From: Candidatus Rokuibacteriota bacterium
Lineage (GTDB): Bacteria > Methylomirabilota > Methylomirabilia > Rokubacteriales > CSP1-6
Length of the DNA: 6,821 bases
Assembly: GCA_016177555.1 (NCBI GenBank)
Contig: JACOVB010000083.1
Coordinates: 1-6,821, forward strand
Reading direction: 5' to 3'
Part shown: positions 1 to 6,254 of the stretch, one piece after another
Position numbering within the stretch: position 1 is the first letter of the stretch
How the letters are laid out: the number at the start of each line of letters is the position of its first letter
Program-made: the position numbers and the translations under genes
Notes under the pieces: model-generated
Database searches by the model: none
Seen by the model: the letters and a program-made list of their open reading frames with translations, nothing else
What the model was told of the DNA's origin: nothing

Positions 1-1176
1 CTCCTCGACATCGGCGACGCGCAGCTGGTGGAGGCCGGGTGGAAGGTCCTCGGCGGCGCCCTCGGCGCCTTCCTCGCCTCCTCCCGGCTGGCGGGCCTCG
101 CCGGAGGCGACGCCGGCCTCCGCCGCCTCGGATTCATCGTGGGAGGCGATGTCACCATCCTCCAGGAACGCATGGCCATCGCCTCCACCCATCTGGTTGA
201 GGCCCAGACCGACGAGTCAACGCTCATGATGGGGTTCGTCACCGCCATGGTCGAGGCCTACGACGCCAAGGGCTCGGGCGGGTCCACGGGCATCCGCCTC
301 GACCACTTCACCGACGAGGCCGGGGTCGAGGCGGCGCAGAACGCCATCGCGGCCATCGACGGAGAGCGCGTCCCGGCGGGCGACTACACCGTGGTCTTCG
401 GCAAGCAGCCGGTGGCCGACATCCTCAACAACCTCGTGATCCCGGCCTGCCACGCGGGTGCCTTCTACTCGGGGAGCACACCCTTTCTCGGACAGCTCGG
501 CAAGCCCGTCGCCTCGCCGCGCCTCTCGGTGTACGACAGCGGGGCCGTGCCCGGGCTCATGGGCTCCAAGGGCATCACCTGCGAGGGGCTCCCCACCGGG
601 CGCACCGACCTGATCCGCAACGGCGAGCTTGTTGGACTGCTCACCAGCTGGTACGACGGGCAGCGGCTGCTCCGGGATCCGGCCCTCCGCGAGAAGCTCG
701 GCGTGGGTGGAGCAGCAGCCGCGCCCGCCCTCGTGGCGCGGAACGGCTTCCGCTACGCGGGCGGCGGAGGGCGCGCCTTCGACGTCCAGCCCGGGGTCGC
801 CGCCTCCAACGTGATCGTCGAGGGCGCCGATCCCCTGCCCTTCGACGATCTGATCCGCACCGTCAAGGACGGCCTCTACATCGGCCGCATCTGGTACACG
901 TACCCGATCAACGGGCTGCGCGCGGGCGACTTCACTTGCACCGTGGTGGGAGACTCCTTTATCATCCGGGACGGCCGGATCGCGGCGCCCATGCGAGCCA
1001 ACGTCATCCGGATCAACGACAACGTCACGCGGCTGCTCCAGAGCATCGTCGGCATCGCCAAGGAGGCCAAGGGCACTCTGGTCTGGGCGGCCGACGAGGT
1101 CGTGTACACCCCGGAGATGGCCGTGAGCGGGGTCCACGTGGACGAGATCTCGAGCGTCATGGAGGGGTCCGACTGA
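1..1176 (+). CDS. TldD/PmbA family protein, TldE-type (non-catalytic partner), 5'-truncated by window edge
   Basis: The reading frame is open from base 1 and gives 391 visible residues before the TGA at 1174-1176. A GTG at 28 is only an internal valine candidate. Family members are about 440-470 residues, so roughly 50-70 N-terminal residues lie outside the window. The C-terminal two thirds carry the TldD/PmbA pattern: a beta-rich stretch with SKGITCEGLPTGRTDLIRNG (about residues 190-209) and, near the end, GLYIGRIWYTYPINGLRAGD followed by the DSFIIRDGRI segment. The HExxxH zinc motif of TldD is absent, so this is more likely the TldE/PmbA-like subunit. In known cases TldE forms a heterodimer with TldD, which trims unfolded or modified peptides such as microcin B17 precursor and the CcdA antitoxin. 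A tldD gene would be expected just upstream, outside the window. The stop codon overlaps the start of the transketolase N-subunit by one base. Family assignment is firm; the physiological substrate is unknown. Confidence 0.88.
   Translation, partial: LLDIGDAQLVEAGWKVLGGALGAFLASSRLAGLAGGDAGLRRLGFIVGGDVTILQERMAIASTHLVEAQTDESTLMMGFVTAMVEAYDAKGSGGSTGIRLDHFTDEAGVEAAQNAIAAIDGERVPAGDYTVVFGKQPVADILNNLVIPACHAGAFYSGSTPFLGQLGKPVASPRLSVYDSGAVPGLMGSKGITCEGLPTGRTDLIRNGELVGLLTSWYDGQRLLRDPALREKLGVGGAAAAPALVARNGFRYAGGGGRAFDVQPGVAASNVIVEGADPLPFDDLIRTVKDGLYIGRIWYTYPINGLRAGDFTCTVVGDSFIIRDGRIAAPMRANVIRINDNVTRLLQSIVGIAKEAKGTLVWAADEVVYTPEMAVSGVHVDEISSVMEGSD
1161..1167 (+). promoter_or_regulatory. Shine-Dalgarno site for transketolase N-subunit
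   Basis: GGAGGGG lies 8 bases before the ATG at 1176-1178 and inside the last codons of the TldE-type gene. It decides the start. The same frame stays open upstream to an ATG at 936, but that upstream part is only the out-of-frame shadow of the TldE-type gene. Confidence 0.7.
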
Positions 1177-2072
1177 TGTCCGCTGCCGACCTCGCGCGGC
1201 TCCAGCAGATCGCGCGGGAGTGCCGCGTCCAGATCCTGCGGATGCTCACCCACGCCGGCTCCGGCCATCCGGGCGGCTCGCTCTCCGTGATGGACATCCT
1301 CGTCACGCTCTACTTCAACCGCATGCGTTACGATCCCGCGCGGCCGACCTGGGAGGACCGCGACCGGCTCGTGCTCTCCAAGGGGCACTGCGTCCCGGCC
1401 CAGTACTGCTGCATGGCGAAGGCGGGCTTCTTCCCGGGGCGCCAGCTCATCACGCTTCGCAAGCTGGGCAGTCCGCTCCAGGGCCATCCCGACCGCGTCG
1501 CACTCCCCGGCATCGAGGCGGCGACCGGCTCGCTCGGCCAGGGGCTCTCCATCGCCGTCGGCATGGCGCTGGGGCTCAAGATCGCCGCCAAGACCGCGCG
1601 CGTCTACTGCATCGTGGGCGACGGCGAGATCCAGGAAGGGCAGGTGTGGGAGGCGGCCATGTCCGCGCCCAAGCTCGGCCAGCCGGACCACACACTCGAC
1701 AACCTCTGCGTGATCGTCGACTACAACGGGATCCAGCTCGACGATCACGTGAAGAAGATCCTCGACCTCGAGCCGCTGGTGGACAAGTGGAAATCCTTCG
1801 GCTGGCCCGTCGTGGACATCGACGGTCACGACATCGCCCAGGTCGACAAGGCGCTGGATCAGGCCGAGGCCATCAAGGGCAAGCCGACCTTCGTCGTGGC
1901 CCGCACCGTGAAGGGCAAGGGCGTCTCCTTCATGGAGGACGACCCGGAGTGGCACGGCAAGGCCCCGAAGCCGGCCGAGGCGATCCGCGGCATCCACGAG
2001 ATCCTCGGCGACCCCCTTCCCGACTGGGCCCAGGCGATCGTTGCCGAGCTCGAGCGACTGGAGAAGAAGTGA
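1176..2072 (+). CDS. Transketolase, N-terminal (TPP-binding) subunit
   Basis: 298 residues, the usual size for the N-terminal half of a split transketolase, against about 620-670 for the fused enzyme. It binds the thiamine diphosphate pyrophosphate group and Mg2+ and takes part in cytosolic two-carbon ketol transfer between sugar phosphates. Visible motifs, in order: SGHPGG near residue 28; LSKGH near 66 (the yeast His69 position); GHPD near 103 with PGIEAATGSLGQGLS (the yeast His103 region); GDGEIQEGQVWEA near 148; and VDYNGIQLDD near 180, which completes the GDG...N diphosphate/metal motif. A late WHGK near 275 matches the yeast His263 region. The start is ATG 1176, overlapping the preceding TGA by one base and served by GGAGGGG. 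The stop TGA overlaps the next gene's ATG in the same way. No other pentose-phosphate gene is in view, so the sugar substrate could be non-standard; split enzymes of this kind also act on apulose-4-phosphate or sulfo-sugars in some bacteria. Confidence 0.95.
   Translation: MSAADLARLQQIARECRVQILRMLTHAGSGHPGGSLSVMDILVTLYFNRMRYDPARPTWEDRDRLVLSKGHCVPAQYCCMAKAGFFPGRQLITLRKLGSPLQGHPDRVALPGIEAATGSLGQGLSIAVGMALGLKIAAKTARVYCIVGDGEIQEGQVWEAAMSAPKLGQPDHTLDNLCVIVDYNGIQLDDHVKKILDLEPLVDKWKSFGWPVVDIDGHDIAQVDKALDQAEAIKGKPTFVVARTVKGKGVSFMEDDPEWHGKAPKPAEAIRGIHEILGDPLPDWAQAIVAELERLEKK
2060..2063 (+). promoter_or_regulatory. Shine-Dalgarno site for transketolase C-subunit
   Basis: GGAG (followed by AAG) ends 8 bases before the ATG at 2072-2074. 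It lies within the last codons of the N-subunit, which favours this start over the much longer open frame beginning at 1220. Confidence 0.6.
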
Positions 2073-2998
2073 TGCCGGCCAAGGCCTCGCGGGCCGCCTT
2101 CGGGGAAGCGCTGCTCGATCTGGGCGCCAGGGACGAGCGCATCGTCACGCTGGACGCCGATCTGTCCAAGTCCACGATGACGGCGAAGTTCGCCAGGGCC
2201 TACCCGTCCCGCGCCTTCAACGTGGGCATCGCCGAGTCCACCATGATCGGCATGGCCGCGGGACTCGCGCTCACTGGGCGCGTCCCCTTCGCCTGCTCCT
2301 TCGCCTGCTTCCTGATCGGGCGCTTCGAGACCATCCGCGTGTCGGTGGCCTACACGCAGGCGCCCGTGAAGCTCGTGGGCACCCACGTGGGCGTCGCCAT
2401 CGGGGAAGACGGCTACACCCAGATGGGCCTGGAAGACATCGCCTGCATCCGCTCCCTGCCAAACATCCCGATCGTCCAGCCGGCCGACGAGATCGAGACG
2501 AAGCAGGCCGTGGCCTGGGCGGTGGAGCACCCCGGCCCCGTCTACCTGCGGCTCACCCGCCAGAACCTCGAGCCCGTCCACGCCGACGGCTACCGCTTCC
2601 GCTTCGGCCGGGCCGAGGTCCTCCGCCCCGGCAACGACGTCTCGATCCTCGCCTCGGGCGGCCCGCTCTGGAATTGCCTGGAAGCCGCGAGACGGCTCGC
2701 CGCCGAGGGTGTCAATGCGGAAGTGGTCAACGTGGCCACCATCAAGCCGCTGGACGAGGAGACCATCCTCGGCTCGGCGGGCAAGACCGGGCGCGTGGTC
2801 ACCGTGGAGGATCACGGCGTGCGCGGCGGTCTCGGCGGCGCGGTGGCGGAGCTGCTGAGCGAGGTCATGCCCACGCCGGTGTGGCGCCTGGGCGTCACGG
2901 GCTTCGGCGAGTCAGGCGATCAGAAGGGCCTCTACGCCAAGCACGGACTCGACCCCGACGGCATCGCGCGCAGCGTCCTCAAGCTCCTCCACCGTTAG
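2072..2998 (+). CDS. Transketolase, C-terminal (PYR plus C-terminal domain) subunit
   Basis: 308 residues: a pyrimidine-binding domain (about 4-170) followed by the transketolase C-terminal domain (about 185-305). It should pair with the N-subunit, because the cofactor sits at the interface. NVGIAEST (about residues 50-57) holds the glutamate that activates the cofactor aminopyrimidine ring; the usual next residue, Gln in GIAEQ, is Ser here. VPFACSFACFLIGRFETIR follows, then GEDGYTQMGLEDIA near 111. In yeast and E. coli-type enzymes this last motif reads GxDGxTHQ with a substrate-contacting His. Here that position is Gln, as I recall for animal transketolases (GEDGPSQM). The C-terminal domain has VTVEDHGVRGGLGGAVAE near 244. 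The start ATG overlaps the N-subunit TGA by one base (TGATG). The TAG stop overlaps the convergent transporter's stop. A 1-deoxyxylulose-5-phosphate synthase identity is unlikely, since that enzyme is fused and much longer. Confidence 0.95.
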   Translation: MPAKASRAAFGEALLDLGARDERIVTLDADLSKSTMTAKFARAYPSRAFNVGIAESTMIGMAAGLALTGRVPFACSFACFLIGRFETIRVSVAYTQAPVKLVGTHVGVAIGEDGYTQMGLEDIACIRSLPNIPIVQPADEIETKQAVAWAVEHPGPVYLRLTRQNLEPVHADGYRFRFGRAEVLRPGNDVSILASGGPLWNCLEAARRLAAEGVNAEVVNVATIKPLDEETILGSAGKTGRVVTVEDHGVRGGLGGAVAELLSEVMPTPVWRLGVTGFGESGDQKGLYAKHGLDPDGIARSVLKLLHR

Positions 2999-3786
2999 CG
3001 CGGGATCCAGACCGGGGCGCCGAGGAAGAGGCCGTCCCCGAAGCCGATCTGGAACGCGAGGTAAAGGCCCAGCCCGAGCGAGAGCAGGCCCGTCCCCATG
3101 CCCAGGGCCCGCCGCCCCCCGGCAAGCCACCGACCACCCACGGCGAACGGCACCGCGAGCACCGCCGTGATCGCGGTCATCCCCACGATGGTACCGACAC
3201 CGAACAGGATGAGATAGGCCACGGCGCCTTCGGGGCTCCCGACGGTCGAGAGCACGAGCAGGGCGACCGCCGCGCTTCCCGCCAGCCCGTGCACCAGCCC
3301 CACGCCCACCGAGCGGAGGGCCTGCGCGGCCCCGACCGTCTGCAGGGCGCGCGCCAGCGCCGGAGAGGGGTGCACGTGGGCATGGCGGTGAACGGTGTTG
3401 CCGTGGGTGTGGGGATGACTGTGGAACGCGGGCTCGCCGGCATGGGGATGCGGCTCGCCGAGATGAGCCAGAGGCACGGCATCCAACTCGCGGAGGGCCG
3501 AGACGAGTCTCACGGCGCCCAGCGCCATCAGCATCAGCGCCACCGCGAATTCGAGCGACAGCCCCACCGCCGGCGTGATCGCCACCTTGAAGACAATGAT
3601 GGCGCTGCCCACGGCGGCGATGGTCGCCGTATGGCCCACGCCCCAGAGCGCCCCGATCACGGCGCCGGCGCCGAAGCGGCGGGTCCGGCTCACGATGGTC
3701 GCGACGGCGACGACGTGGTCCGGGTCCGTGGCGTGCTGGAATCCGAGCAGGAGCCCGAGCAGGATCACCGAGAGGCCGGCATCCAT
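2995..3786 (-). CDS. NiCoT/UreH-like nickel (cobalt) transporter
   Basis: 263 residues, an integral membrane protein with about six hydrophobic segments (near 4-30, 38-66, 74-98, 155-181, 187-217 and 229-250). HATDPDH at 18-24 fits the HX4DH signature of nickel/cobalt permeases in the first helix. GHTAT at 51-55 resembles their second signature, and HGLAGSAA at 166-173 is typical of the UreH-like branch. The loop between helices 3 and 4 is very rich in histidine: eleven His between residues 108 and 139, a likely metal-binding segment. The probable role is inner-membrane uptake of Ni2+ or Co2+; direction and ion cannot be read from sequence, and related proteins are sometimes exporters. The ATG overlaps the stop of the RraA-like gene by one base, and AAGGGG (complement of 3798-3803) is a distant ribosome site 11 bases upstream, inside a small hairpin. 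The TAA stop overlaps the transketolase TAG on the other strand. Confidence 0.88.
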   Translation of the reverse strand: MDAGLSVILLGLLLGFQHATDPDHVVAVATIVSRTRRFGAGAVIGALWGVGHTATIAAVGSAIIVFKVAITPAVGLSLEFAVALMLMALGAVRLVSALRELDAVPLAHLGEPHPHAGEPAFHSHPHTHGNTVHRHAHVHPSPALARALQTVGAAQALRSVGVGLVHGLAGSAAVALLVLSTVGSPEGAVAYLILFGVGTIVGMTAITAVLAVPFAVGGRWLAGGRRALGMGTGLLSLGLGLYLAFQIGFGDGLFLGAPVWIPR

Positions 3787-4457
3787 CAGGGGCGATACCC
3801 CTTGGCCTTGAGCGTCGCCTCCACGCGGGCCCGGTGCTTCTTCTCCCAGGTGTCAAGCGTCTCGGCCGCGTCCGCCGCCGCCTTGGCCTGGGCCTTGGCC
3901 AGCACCTCCGCCGCCCGCGCCCACGGCACCACGACGATTCCCTCCTCGTCGGCCACGAGGACGTCGCCCGGGGTCACACGCACGCCTCCGCAGGTGATGG
4001 GCGCATTGATCTCTCCCGGCCCGTCCTTGCCCCCGGGGATCGGCGAGACACCGCGGGCGAAGACGGGAAATGCGTTGGCGCGCGACTCGGCCACGTCCCG
4101 GATCACGCCGTCGATGACGAAGCCTACGACGCCACGCCGCTGGGCCACCGCGCAGACGTTGCCGCCCGCCACGGCCATCTCCGCGTCACCGGCCGCCACC
4201 ACGATCACATCCCCGGGCTCGGCGAGGTAGATGGCGGCGTGGAGCATGAGGTTGTCGTGCCGCGCCGTGCGCACCGTGAAGGCGGGCCCGGCGATGCGCG
4301 GGATGCCGGGCCAGAGCGGATTGATGCCGATCCGCATGATGCAGCCGAGGTCGAGCACATCCGCGAGCGTGGTGGGCGAGAGAGCCCGGAAGGCGCGCAC
4401 CACCTCGGCCGCCGGGCGGGAGATGTCAGTCCTGATGGCGGAAGCATTCTGGGTCAC
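3786..4457 (-). CDS. RraA-like / HMG-CHA aldolase family protein
   Basis: 223 residues, the family norm for RraA-like proteins with a C-terminal helical tail. Seen: GPAFTV near 57, GGN at 98-100, VIDGVIRD at 114-121 and GDVLVADEEGIVVVP near 164-178. The Arg120-Asp121 pair and the GGN loop match the substrate and divalent-metal site of 4-hydroxy-4-methyl-2-oxoglutarate / 4-carboxy-4-hydroxy-2-oxoadipate aldolases, which release pyruvate and often decarboxylate oxaloacetate. RraA proper, the RNase E inhibitor, belongs to the same fold but is usually shorter (about 160 residues) and lacks aldolase activity, so the enzyme role is preferred. The tail after about 181 is Ala/Lys/Glu-rich and probably an oligomerising helix. 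The start is GTG at 4457, with GGAG six bases upstream inside the permease's last codons. The gap to the permease stop is 3 bases, and the stop overlaps the transporter start. No aromatic-degradation genes are in view, so the substrate is unknown. Confidence 0.85.
   Translation of the reverse strand: MTQNASAIRTDISRPAAEVVRAFRALSPTTLADVLDLGCIMRIGINPLWPGIPRIAGPAFTVRTARHDNLMLHAAIYLAEPGDVIVVAAGDAEMAVAGGNVCAVAQRRGVVGFVIDGVIRDVAESRANAFPVFARGVSPIPGGKDGPGEINAPITCGGVRVTPGDVLVADEEGIVVVPWARAAEVLAKAQAKAAADAAETLDTWEKKHRARVEATLKAKGYRP
3788..3802 (-). promoter_or_regulatory. Small hairpin over the transporter ribosome binding site
   Basis: On the - strand the RNA reads AGGGG-TATCG-CCCCT: a perfect 5-bp stem with a 5-base loop. 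It covers the end of the RraA-like gene (the last base pair uses the T of its TGA) and ends one base before the transporter ATG. The 5' arm contains the only ribosome-binding-like sequence, so ribosomes finishing the upstream gene could open it. The fold is read directly; the regulatory role is inferred. A 5-bp GC stem can occur by chance in such DNA. Confidence 0.4.
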
Positions 4458-4460
4458 GAG

Positions 4461-5264
4461 TCACTCCGAGAGTTTGAGGAGAAGGCCAGTGCGGCGCGCC
4501 CGCGTGATGGCGGCGGCCAGCGCCCAGTGCGCCAGAGCCACGTAGAGGAGAGCCAGGGCGAATCCCTTGATCAGCGGGGCGCTGAACTGGGACTCGAACC
4601 CGTACCCCGCCCGGAACGCGTCGAGGAAGTACGTCAGCGGGATCGCGGCCGAGATGGCGGCGACCCAGCCGGGCAGCACCGAGATCGGGTAGTAGATGCC
4701 CGCCAGCATCACGACGAGGTTCACGGCGGCCCAGGCGGACGTCTCGGCCCGCGTACCGAAGAGCAGGACGAGCGTGCAGACCAGGAGCCCGATGACGAGC
4801 GCGCAGAGGAAGCAGCCGGCGAGGAACGCGGCGAGGCTCCCCGCGCCTCCGCCGAGAAAGTCGAAGCCGAAGGCCCGCGTGCCGATGAGCGCCATGAGCG
4901 CGAACACGACGAGGCCGCGGGCCACCCCCACGAGCCAGGAGCCGAGCGCCAGGTGCCGGATCCCCACCGGCGCGAGGAACTGGTGCTTCATGGACTTGGA
5001 CCAGATGTCGAACAGCACCGCATAGGCCACGTCGAGCTGGCAGACCTGGACGGCGGAGAGCGCCACGGTGCCCGAGAGGATGAAGGCCGTCATCTCGGGC
5101 GTGAGGGCGAGGAACTGCGTCAAGAGCCCGTGGGAGAGCATGGCGACCCCGGGCCAGAACGTCAGCTCGAAGACGAAGAAGACGTTGCGGCGCGCCATGA
5201 TGACGTTGCGACAGGCAAAGGCCCACGTCCTCACCCACTCCGCCCGGAGACCATTGACGTGCAA
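4461..5264 (-). CDS. ABC-2 type transporter permease
   Basis: With the TTG start at 5264 this is 267 residues, a normal size for an ABC-2 membrane subunit. There are about six hydrophobic segments (near 29-48, 57-80, 108-128, 142-168, 176-197 and 232-254). GIYYPISVLPGW at 189-200 followed by IPLTYFLDAFR is the characteristic ABC-2 membrane motif. The cytosolic N-terminus is basic. The protein should dimerise and pair with the ATPase encoded just upstream to export a lipid, glycan or drug-like substrate. The start is uncertain: TTG 5264 leaves a 7-base gap to the ATPase stop but has no clear ribosome site. GTG 5234 has GGAG only 3 bases upstream and would give 257 residues. The frame runs open a further 64 codons inside the ATPase gene, but that part is an out-of-frame shadow. 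Confidence 0.88.
   Translation of the reverse strand: MHVNGLRAEWVRTWAFACRNVIMARRNVFFVFELTFWPGVAMLSHGLLTQFLALTPEMTAFILSGTVALSAVQVCQLDVAYAVLFDIWSKSMKHQFLAPVGIRHLALGSWLVGVARGLVVFALMALIGTRAFGFDFLGGGAGSLAAFLAGCFLCALVIGLLVCTLVLLFGTRAETSAWAAVNLVVMLAGIYYPISVLPGWVAAISAAIPLTYFLDAFRAGYGFESQFSAPLIKGFALALLYVALAHWALAAAITRARRTGLLLKLSE
4464..4467 (-). promoter_or_regulatory. Shine-Dalgarno site for RraA-like gene
   Basis: GGAG on the - strand, six bases before the GTG at 4457, within the last codons of the permease gene. It supports the GTG start. Confidence 0.55.
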
Positions 5265-5271
5265 CGCCGGA

Positions 5272-6207
5272 CTAGCGGTTGAGCTCAACGAAGACCTCCT
5301 CGAGGTCCGGCTCCCGCACCTCGCATTGCCGGACCACCACGCCCTGCTCGTGCAGCCACCGCAAGAGCTCGGGCAGCCGCTTGTCGGCCACGTCCACGGT
5401 GCACTCGAGGTGCTCGTCCCGGATGCGGTACTCCAGCACCCCCGGCAGCGAGGCAAGGCCTGCAGGCTCGAGGGGATCGAGCCTCAGCGTGATCACCTCC
5501 CCCAGCCGGATCTGGCGCTTGAGCGCGTCGGGCCCCCCCTGGGCCAGGATGCGTCCGCCCTTGATGAAGGCGATCTCGTCGCAGAGCTCCTCGGCCTCCC
5601 GCATGTAGTGGGTGGTGAGGATGATGGTCGTGCCCCGATCGCGCCTGAGGCGCGCGATCTGGGCGCGGATCCTGATGGACATGTCCGGATCGAGCCCCAG
5701 CGTGGGCTCGTCGAGAAAGAGCACCTCGGGGTCGTTCAAGAGCGCCTTGGCGAAGGCCAGCCGCTGCTTGAGCCCCGTGGACAGCTCGTTGTACTCCGTC
5801 TTGCGGTGTGAGGTGAGCTCGCACCCCTCGATCAGCTCCTCCACGCGCCGGCGCAGCGACCGCCCGCTGAGCCCGTAGAGCCTGCCGTAGAACATGAGCA
5901 CCTCGGCCGGCCTCAGGCTCCAGACGAAGGAGGCGTTGCCGCTGGCCATGTTGAGCCGGCGGCGCAAGGCCAGGCTGTCACGCACCACGTCCAGGCCGAG
6001 CACGGTGGCCGAGCCCGCGTCAGGCAGGAGGAGCGTGGCCAGGATGGAGAGCAGCGTGGTCTTGCCCGCCCCGTTGGGCCCGAGCAGGCCGAAGATGGCC
6101 CCGCGGGGAACCTGGAGGCTCACGCCCCGGAGCGCCTCCGTGCGCCGGCGGTGGAGCCACCCGGCGCGGAAGGTCTTGGTGAGGTCCCGGGCGTCCACGG
6201 CCAGCAT
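5272..6207 (-). CDS. ABC-2 exporter ATP-binding protein
   Basis: 311 residues: an ABC ATPase domain (about 1-230) plus a C-terminal extension (about 235-311) of the kind found on drug and polysaccharide exporter ATPases. It powers the permease encoded next to it. Visible: Walker A GPNGAGKTT at 43-51; signature LSTGLKQRL at 142-150, with Thr-Gly-Leu in place of Gly-Gly-Gln as is common in ABC-2 exporters; Walker B VLFLDEP at 162-168; D-loop GLDP at 171-174; and H-loop His200 in TTH. At the Q-loop position (about 87-97, MASGNASFVWS) there is no glutamine. The start is ATG 6207 on the - strand. No good ribosome site precedes it, but the Walker A spacing fits this start. It is first of a tight run of four genes: 7 bases (or 37 with the alternative start) to the permease, then 3, then a one-base overlap. 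Substrate cannot be named. Confidence 0.93.
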   Translation of the reverse strand: MLAVDARDLTKTFRAGWLHRRRTEALRGVSLQVPRGAIFGLLGPNGAGKTTLLSILATLLLPDAGSATVLGLDVVRDSLALRRRLNMASGNASFVWSLRPAEVLMFYGRLYGLSGRSLRRRVEELIEGCELTSHRKTEYNELSTGLKQRLAFAKALLNDPEVLFLDEPTLGLDPDMSIRIRAQIARLRRDRGTTIILTTHYMREAEELCDEIAFIKGGRILAQGGPDALKRQIRLGEVITLRLDPLEPAGLASLPGVLEYRIRDEHLECTVDVADKRLPELLRWLHEQGVVVRQCEVREPDLEEVFVELNR

Positions 6208-6215
6208 GACCGGGC

Positions 6216-6227
6216 CATGGTACCATG
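6216..6227. repeat. 12-bp perfect palindrome upstream of the ABC ATPase gene
   Basis: CATGGTACCATG is identical to its reverse complement. It lies in the 47-base gap between the ATPase start (6207) and the stop of the nucleotidyltransferase-like ORF (6255), centred about 14 bases before the ATPase ATG. Symmetry stops at the flanking bases. It could be an operator half-site pair or chance. I see no -35/-10 boxes in the gap. Confidence 0.35.
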
Positions 6228-6254
6228 CGGGCCGCGAGGTGGCGGGAGCCGGGC

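Noticed and set aside
1094..1137. Possible HExxxH zinc motif that would make the first gene the catalytic TldD
   Set aside because: No HExxxH is present here or anywhere in the visible 391 residues, so the TldE-type assignment was kept.
876..1997. Long - strand open frames over the TldE and transketolase genes (also 217-1137 and 1859-2815)
   Set aside because: Asp/Val/Gly/His-rich shadows of clearly identified + strand genes.
1220..2071. Upstream extension of the transketolase C-subunit frame
   Set aside because: Residues before 2072 are Arg/Pro-rich shadow of the N-subunit; the TGATG start with GGAG fits the family N-terminus.
2286..2309. Perfect 12-base tandem duplication (CCTTCGCCTGCT twice) coding for FAC-S-FAC in the transketolase C-subunit
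   Set aside because: Compared with remembered transketolase sequences, this stretch (VPFxxxFAxF) has the normal length, so it is not an inserted repeat; it likely reflects codon bias over a similar residue pattern.
2912..3856. 314-codon - strand open frame overlapping the NiCoT transporter in another frame
   Set aside because: Arg/Gly/Ala-rich with no motif, while the alternative frame has transporter signatures and membrane helices.
2041..4230. 729-codon + strand open frame spanning the transketolase C-subunit and, antisense, the transporter and RraA-like genes
   Set aside because: The translation is Arg/Gly/Pro/His-rich low-complexity text with no domain, as expected from shadow frames in G+C-rich DNA, and it overlaps three well-supported genes.
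3834..5282. 482-codon + strand open frame antisense to the RraA-like and permease genes
   Set aside because: Charged, repetitive Glu/Arg/His/Asp composition with no recognisable fold; it mirrors the third-position bias of the real - strand genes.
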